Source: Auriscalpium vulgare
Lineage: Eukaryota > Basidiomycota > Agaricomycetes > Russulales > Auriscalpiaceae
NCBI GenBank assembly: GCA_019915015.1
Contig: JAHBBC010000047.1
Coordinates: 62,001-126,000, forward strand
Length of the DNA stretch: 64,000 bases
Direction of reading: 5' to 3'
Positions 57,150 through 64,000 of this stretch are shown piece by piece. The translations under genes were made by a program, and so were the position numbers. The notes under the pieces are model-generated. The model worked only from the letters and a program-made list of their open reading frames with translations. It did no database searches and was not told where the DNA came from. Numbering within the stretch: position 1 is the first letter of the stretch; the number at the start of each line of letters is the position of its first letter.

Positions 57150-58360
57150 GCCTCATCAGCGGACGACGCACGAGTGGAGCAAAAAAGCGAGCTTACCCAG
57201 CACAGCTTGCGCAACGTCACACACATGGCTGCCCTCGACTCTGTGCTCTGAATCCCCCGCGAGGCTTGTGAGTGCGCGCCTACGGCACGTCGACTCTCTT
57301 CCAGGTGATCCCAGCGTCGTCGAGTGGTCAGAAGTGTGATGGCGGCGCACACCCTGTCTTGCCAGCTCGAGGGTGAGTGGATCTGACGACATATTTTCAG
57401 ACTTCATTATTGTCTGACAATTGAACATAGCCTTGATCAAGTGCAGCGCTTCATCGCTGAAGTGGTCCGCAGCCAAATGTTGAATGCTGCGGATGGACAA
57501 TGAGTATCCCACACGCAATAGAGGCCTGAGGATGCACTGACCAAGCTCGAAGCTACCCGGTGATGTCACCACCGGCTTCGGAAGTAGCCGGACCCGAGGT
57601 ATGACGTACTTTTCGGATGCACACAGCAGTGCATGTCGAAGTGACGTCATTTCTCTCGACGAGGTCTGCAATGATGCAAGTGAGTGTCTACCTCGAAAAG
57701 AGACGTGGGCTGGAGGGCACGGGCACCTGCGGGATAGCCACTGAGTCATGCTGGACGCTGTGCGCAGATGCCCAGCAGGTCAGGATGCGGCGCGATGGCA
57801 ACGTCGGCGGTGCTTTGGAAGGCCGGTGAGTAACAACACCACTTGTTAAGACACTGAGATACCCACATTTTGCGCTTAGCTCAGGGCTGCCCAAGCGGTA
57901 CAACTTTTGGCGTGGTACGTGGCTCCGGATCTCACTGCAAAAAAATGTGAGACGAACTGCCAACTGATGCTATTACGTCAGCATACCCCGGAGCGATGCG
58001 GACGCACAGGCGCAGTGAGAGCGCACGCGAGGACGTGCTCTTTGGAATGCACTGTTGTAGATTGAATGCCGGGTTTTGTTGTTGTGAAGATAGGGCCGGG
58101 GCACTTTGATCCACGCAGTTTCTTGGTACGTGTGGAGGCATGAGACACGGGCACTCCAGAGCTAACACGCAGACAGCATGTCGAACGTGATGTAGCCGGG
58201 GCGCAAACACGTTCGCAGGCCCTGAAGGATGAGGCGTGGAGAGAAGGATGATGTCGAGAGGTAGGTGGGTCCTCGAGCGCTCGGTCTTGCTGGGCTCGGT
58301 GTCGTATATGGTCTGGAATCGAACGCACCTTCACTGAATGTAATGGGCTGCACCCACTTA
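57150..58360. repeat. Segment of a partial direct duplication, copy 2
   Basis: Counterpart of 52820-54440 with the blocks closer together. It includes a minus-strand exon-like piece MTSLRHALLCASEKYVIPR at about 57590-57660, matching exon 3 of the gene at 52921. Between, an unmatched stretch (57250-57580) is present. 58361-59002 shows no supported gene. Confidence 0.55.
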
Positions 58361-59002
58361 CATCCACACATGTAACCAAAGCGCCAGGACACTGGAAGAC
58401 TGGAGACAATGCCTCAAGAAGCAAGGAAAGTGCAGAAAGGAGACGATGAGACCCAAGTGAGCAGGCATACTGACGCAGACACACCTCATAGCTCTGTGAA
58501 GACCGTAGTGAAGCCGACAATTTGGTAAGGGATATTTCAGAGTGTTGTGCTGGTGGAAGATTGATGTCGACGAGGGAGCTAGATGAAGAGACACGTTATC
58601 TGAGCAGAGATCACGCACCGTGGGAATGTGCACTTCCACAAACATCACACTGCTGCCCTTCACTACACTTGATCATCCCTTGATCATCCTGCTACGCAAA
58701 TCCACCTGGGCCCCTCAGTGTACTCAATCACCAGGACACTGAAGACACACCGCTCACAGACAGAGAAGGATAGGTATGTCTACAATTCATCGAGGGATTG
58801 ATCAAATGACGAACAGTGACCGCAACGCAGTGTGCAGATAACCGGGCACCTGCAACTGGGCTCAGAGGTTGTAGGGATAGGAATCAGTGTGCACGGGGGT
58901 ATTTGGTGCTAGAGGCAGCAGGTGCGCAGCAATCTGTCGAACCTGCAGCCGACTAACAAACACGCGCGGCCCCTGCAGGATTGCTTTTGGGCGGTTCGGA
59001 CT

Positions 59003-61016
59003 ATGTTCTCTGAGTGCTACCACGCCTGGGCGAGCGCGCCGAATTCTACACAAGGCCTTGCTGCTTTGAATACAACAACTATCTTTGAGCAACGCACTTC
59101 TGACCTGGCAAACATCCATGCTGATGGTTGGTGGGGCGAACACGAATGGACAGCGTTTCCACAGCCCTACGACGCGACAGCACCATATCTTGCATACATC
59201 CCACTCCCAACAGGAGACCACAGCATTCAATTGGATGTGGAAATCTTGTGGAAAACTCCTCTCAAACGCGAGATGGTGCAGACATCAGAGAAACCCCGCC
59301 TCTACTCGCTAGCTGCCTCATTCCTCGGACGACTTGACAAACGTGTCGAATGGGCCAAAGACATGAAGAGGCAACTCGAGCGCGCCTCATTGACGGACAT
59401 GGCAGAGACAATCACCATCCCCTACGACGCTCTTCTCCGTGCACGTGTAGCTCGCGCCGACATCCGTGACGGGTTGCCAAGCTGGAACCAGCTCTTGATG
59501 TGCGTCAGAGCAGCCCAGCGAGGACTCCTGGAGGTGACGGCCTTCATTCTTTGGTGGCGCGACATCGACCATGGTGGGCACGACAATGCTATCACAGGAA
59601 ACGCACGGAGAGCGATGAGGGGCAGCATTGTGGCGGACAGCTTTGCTTACCGTGACATCTCGCGACATGGCTACCCGGTATTCCTTCCTGTGGACCTTTC
59701 AACGGTTGTGTTGGACTTCAAACTGAGGGTCAGGGGGACCAAGCGAGGAACGCGCGTACAAACAGATGGGAACGAACACCGCGGTCCTATATTAGAGCAC
59801 GACGGCCCGCTTTGGTTCTACCCGCCTACAACCGATGCGCACGCGAAGTTCGAGGCGGCCGCAAGAGGATACGTGGAACGTATGGACACATGGAAGCCAT
59901 CCGCACAATATCAGAGCGTGAACAGAAAAGGGAAAGGTAGGCAGTAATCTGTGCAACGTGCGATCAATAACTCACAGATATCCCAAAGACCGCAGATGGG
60001 TACGGGAAGTGCAACTTCCAGAGCTTCGACGCTGGCTGGACGATCGGCCTAGTGATCGACCAGAGTACCTGCCCAGCCCGGTCGCCATCTGGGACCAAGC
60101 TATGCTGCACGCTTGTGATCACCGCATCCTCAAAAGCCTGCAGGAACCTCGCAGGTTCGATCTACCACCCCTGCGCCTTTTCTGGGGCCGCGCAGAGGCG
60201 CTGCAAACAAAATTCTATTTGCGCGCGCAGCAGCTGTACGCTTCAAGTGAACGAAGGATAGGAGCCAGACAACCAGGATTCACAACGCAGGGGTGGCGCG
60301 ATTTTCTCAGTGACACATACTGGAAGAAAGCAACACCAACGATGGACGAACACTTCGACCCGACGAGCGACTACATTTTCAACAGTGAGCTGTTCTACCA
60401 GTTTGGGTCGACGACTTTCTTCACACCTGAAGACAACATACAAATCAAGGCCGGTCAACACATACCCATCACGCCGATGGCCTGTGGATGCCAGGCAAAT
60501 AATGACACGTTCGACAACTTCGACAACCGTGCAACATTCATCTATAAGCTCACACTTCACTCTTTCCTCCTTGATCTTGCACAATTGGACGCGGAGTTGG
60601 GTCTTGGCGGATCAGATGCTGGAAGGAACCTGGCACAGGCCCATGCATGCAACACGCGCAGCGAGCTCCTGATGCGTTTTGTCTTCTTCAATGGGGTGGA
60701 CCGCTCGCCGGCGTGGTCCACGGCGGATGTAGCGGATAGGATGGGTTGGCTGTTGGTATTGCGTGACATGGTCGCTGCGTACCCAGTCCAGAAACACCTG
60801 GCAAGTGACACAACAGGTTTCGATCCGAAAATAAAGAAGCAGGTGGAGAACATGACATGTGAACCGGAAGCACATGTCCAGCAGGTAGAGATATATTTAC
60901 TTGCTGTCCTCGCTGATACCATGAAGTCTACGCTTGGTATCTATCCACCACCGCTTCTATTGCCTCCCAAGTACTATACCTTAGCGTGCCATACCCATCG
61001 CCGCAGTCATGTATGA
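59003..61016 (+). CDS. Uncharacterised Agaricomycete-family protein, two exons
   Basis: Frame open from at least 58922; the first ATG is 59003 (MFSECYHAWASAP), though an upstream exon is possible. Exon 1 runs to about 59943 and exon 2 from about 59978 to the stop at 61014-61016. The junction needs a 34-nt intron (GTAATC..ACAG), so a small frameshift is an alternative. Conserved-looking pieces: LPSWNQLLMCVRAAQRGLLE, RDISRHGYPVFLPVDLSTVV, RRWVREVQLPELRRWLDDRP, RFDLPPLRLFWGRAEALQ, FYQFGSTTFFTPED and YPPPLLLPPKYY. It resembles a repeated mushroom family known only as hypothetical. No catalytic motif is visible. Confidence 0.65.
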
Positions 61017-61614
61017 GTCTTATTTCAATGCAAGGAAAGCTACAAACAAGTTGGACAGGTGGGGTTGGCGTGAGAACTCGTAACTTTCAAGACGACCCTT
61101 GGTTACTTGGGGTTAATGGGCCAATGCACGCATGGCAGTACAATTACTCTTCATCATTTAGGGGGGAGGGGGGCTTGGCCATCCAACATACAACTGACTG
61201 CCTGGTGTAGTTATGTCCTTTTTGAATATGTTGGAGATATAATACTTGGGGTTAATGGCTCTGGCTCCGCGTGCAGGAAAGTGACTCTGTGACTGTATTG
61301 AGATGTCAGGGCAAAGTTGTGGTGATGGGCACCCACATGTAGTAGGGTGGTAATGTCACATGTGTCCAAAACCAGATCCCTAGTACAGCACTAAAGGGGA
61401 TATTGTAATGTGTGTGAGCAAGTGAAAGAGACAAGTGAGGGGCAGTGCAAGCGCATGGGGAATGGTCAGTGCTGTCAAGAAGTGTGGAAGAGGTGTCCTA
61501 CAATGTGGAACAAGACAATATGAACGGAATAGAAGACAATGGAGATGTGGCGAGCAATAGAATGCACTCTGATATAGGAGGGAGTTGTAGGCAACTGCTG
61601 CGATGTTGTGACAC

Positions 61615-62160
61615 TGCAATTTTTCAGAGGAATGCACTGGAATGTGTGTGCAATGGTTGGAGTGGTGGAGCAATAATTAGAGCACTGGCACAATCACAGA
61701 ACAATTGGGATCAGAGAAATGCAGCATGAGCTCGAGAGCTGAGCTGTACTATGGTCGGAGGATAGGCGTGACTGTGGAGGTACTTGGCAGTCACAGAGTT
61801 ATCGGAGTAGTGTGGCGCACATGTTCTAACAACAATCTCGATGATCAAAATGTCATATGAAATCCTGCCAAGATGTGACAGCAGTCTGTGCTCAAGGTCA
61901 TGTGGTCGCAGTCAAAACAATGTGCGAGTGGTTGGATGACTGTGTGTGGGGCATGCAACTGAGTCGATGGTCTGAGTGTGGTGTCCAAGGTATGATTCCT
62001 ATTGCGTGAATGCCCTGCGAGACTCCAACGGTCACAACTCTGGCTCCAATCTTGCGAGCGTTGAGAGACTAATTGGGTGGTTGGAGCTTGTCTGCGCAAC
62101 TTTCTGACCTCCGGAATTGCGTGACTGTCGGCTTGTCAAAAGTGTAAACATTGGAAAATG
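61615..62160 (-). repeat. Dispersed repeat B, copy 2
   Basis: Reverse-complement match of 31295-31840, covering the same 545 bp. 61017-61614 before it and 62161-63447 after it contain no gene I can support; the latter is CT-rich with simple wording. Confidence 0.8.
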
Positions 62161-63447
62161 ATTGCCTCGCAGCGAGGTGACAAGCCTCGTCCCGCGCGCT
62201 GAGATGAATTCTTAACTATCTTTTTGCAGTTTCAACCAAGTCCTTGGTCACATTACCTAGGCCTTCCCGTGCCACAATGAGAACACTCTGCCGACTCCCA
62301 TGCTACTCGCACTAAGCACCCGACCGCATGCCCAGTCGCCATACGCTAGCCAGCACAACATTTCCCATGCCTGTCATGGCGCATCAGATTTGCATTAGAC
62401 TTGCACAGCCTGGTCGCACGACAGCCACACCCGGCGCTACACAGTGCTGGTGCTCCCACGCCATCCGAGTACTGCCCCAGTTGCCCATTGTCCGCACCAC
62501 TGTCCCGACCGCTCCAACACCCTCTGACTCAGCGCTCCCGACATGCCCGCTCCCCTCCAACACATCCTAGCATCTATCGACACATGCTACCATCTCATAT
62601 TCATGAGCGCCTTGCGATTGACTCGCAACCCAGCCACTCCACATGTTGGAAGCATTGCCACATTCACGATCGGAAGACGCAGCCTTGTGTCACCATTATC
62701 GGACCACCGCTATCATGCTCAATATGGCACGCCTTGTCTGTTCCCATGCTCCCCGAGGCTGTTTCCCACAGTCAACAACAGAGCGGATCATTTCCCGCGC
62801 TGTTTCCTTGTCCTTTGACAGTGCAGATCACTCGCTCGACATTGTCCCCTGCCTCGTTCCTCGTTGTCTGACTGTCGCATGACTCCCCCGCATTGTCCGT
62901 ACCATTTGATATGATGCTGCTATCTTTCCTTTGTCTTTCTGATGTCTCTGTACTTACTTGATTGGACACGCACTGTATTTGTCACAACATATAAATAGTT
63001 GTCGGATACTCTGTGCAATGCAAGTTACGTTCCCCCTCATCGCTCCCAGCACATTTCATTTGTGCACTCTTGTCGCCTTCGTATCATATAGCGGTCAACA
63101 CCGGTTGACTGCTCTGGCGCCTTAGCCTCAGCCATCGTCTTAGCCTTTGTTCTCGCTTCCTGTCTCATCGCTCCCATCTTGTTCCATCCTTGTTGCCTTT
63201 GCCCGAGTCATCGATTGCAGTCGCGTTGCAGTCTTCCGGCGTCGCTCGTCTTGTCACTGTCGCGCCCTCAATCGGAACGCCATAGGTTTGATCGGAGATG
63301 GTCGTTGCTTACTCCGGGACTCCTGACGCTCGCTCGCACACACATCAACACCTCGGTAGCGCTCTAGGGATCTGGTCGACTCTGCTGTTTACTGCCCTAC
63401 CTGGTGGTGTCCATCAGCGGAACGAGGAATATCATCAGCGTGAATGC

Positions 63448-64000
63448 ACTTGGTAGATCTTGGTCTACACACAGGGAAATATGCACTGGCTAATACATCA
63501 CAAGTCCTGCAGACTCCAGTACCCTAACCATTGTGTGTGCATTTATTGTAGCTTTCTGACAATATATAATATGTGTATATTGTATCAGGGAAAAGGCAAG
63601 AATTTGATAAAAAGAGCAAAGTGTATTGTAGGGTAAGAGGGGATAGAACATTGATACAGACTATCCACAGCTGTTCAATGAGTATAGCCTTCTAGTCTAG
63701 TGGTTACTGCTCTTAGACTATGTTATGTACTCATAAACTGCATGCTGTGGGTTCAATTCCCTCTATGTGCGCATTTTTAATAGTAAAAATATTAGGCCCG
63801 GGTATTGTAATAGCCGGAGTAGAGAAAAATGACGTAGCAACCGGATCAATTGGTAGAATGCCCTCTAAAACTACGTCATCTTTCTCTGCATCAACCGTGG
63901 GAACTTTCTACCAAAAATGGAAACTCTGAGGCCTCTTTTTCTGATCACAGAACAATTTGAATCATGAGCATATCAGTGTTAGTTAGCTTGCAAAACGCAA
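63448..64000 (+). repeat. tRNA-derived SINE-like element, copy 2 (cut by window end)
   Basis: Plus-strand copy of the element at 30405-30952. TAGTCTAGTGGTTA is at 63693-63706 and GTGGGTTCAATTCCCTC at 63747-63763. It begins with the near-palindrome GGTAGATCTTGGTCTAC at 63451 and has the hairpin AGAGAAAAATGACGTAG / CTACGTCATCTTTCTCT at about 63821-63886. It is still matching copy 1 at the window end. Confidence 0.75.

Overview
The window looks like a transposon-rich, accessory part of a basidiomycete (Agaricomycetes) nuclear genome. Evidence: genes are cut by many short (about 35-80 nt) GT..AG introns, several with clear branch sites. The mobile elements are those typical of mushroom-forming fungi (Ty3/gypsy, KDZ, Tnp2-type, Helitron). 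Most other genes belong to what I recognise as large, uncharacterised Agaricomycete families. No housekeeping gene was recognised. For about ten genes I rebuilt exon chains by hand; in each complete chain the intron phases fit and the total length divides by three.

Layout. 1-4.4 kb: a Ty3/gypsy element on the minus strand, with gag broken by a 10-bp duplication, inserted by its LTR end into the integrase of an older gypsy copy on the plus strand. 4.8-9.6 kb: three GC-rich minus-strand genes in tandem, one with a Zn2Cys6-like cluster, between two matching polypurine tracts. 10.4-11.9 kb: hairpins, a C-rich tract, a 108-bp tandem array and a field of CACTRTAGTG palindromes. 12.0-17.2 kb: an apparently intact eight-exon KDZ transposase and a small same-strand gene. 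17.9-25.9 kb: a protein with two RNase H1 N-terminal/viroplasmin-like modules, an 810-aa eight-exon gene that joins two family domains, a second palindrome field, and a multi-exon gene with an Ala/Lys-rich histone-H1-like stretch.

28.1-39.5 kb is a more AT-rich island: a truncated Tnp2-type transposase, a tRNA-derived SINE, a dispersed repeat, and a Helitron with a 2198-aa Rep/helicase followed at once by a ubiquitin-protease-like frame. 40.2-51.2 kb: uncharacterised genes, including one whose H-F-D / H-G-G-T / Arg pattern resembles the metal and cosubstrate site of 2-oxoglutarate/Fe(II) dioxygenases. 51.2-58.9 kb: GC-rich repeats, a partial direct duplication and a small cysteine/histidine-rich gene. 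59.0-61.0 kb: another family gene. 61.6-64 kb: second copies of the dispersed repeat and the SINE, inverted and in the same relative order as near 30-32 kb.

How it may fit together. Most of the coding capacity is transposition machinery plus fast-evolving accessory families. The most interesting possibility is an association of a KDZ transposase with a TET/JBP-like dioxygenase candidate and a set of partner families. This is inference from motifs and position. Family statements rest on recognition of sequence patterns without any database search.
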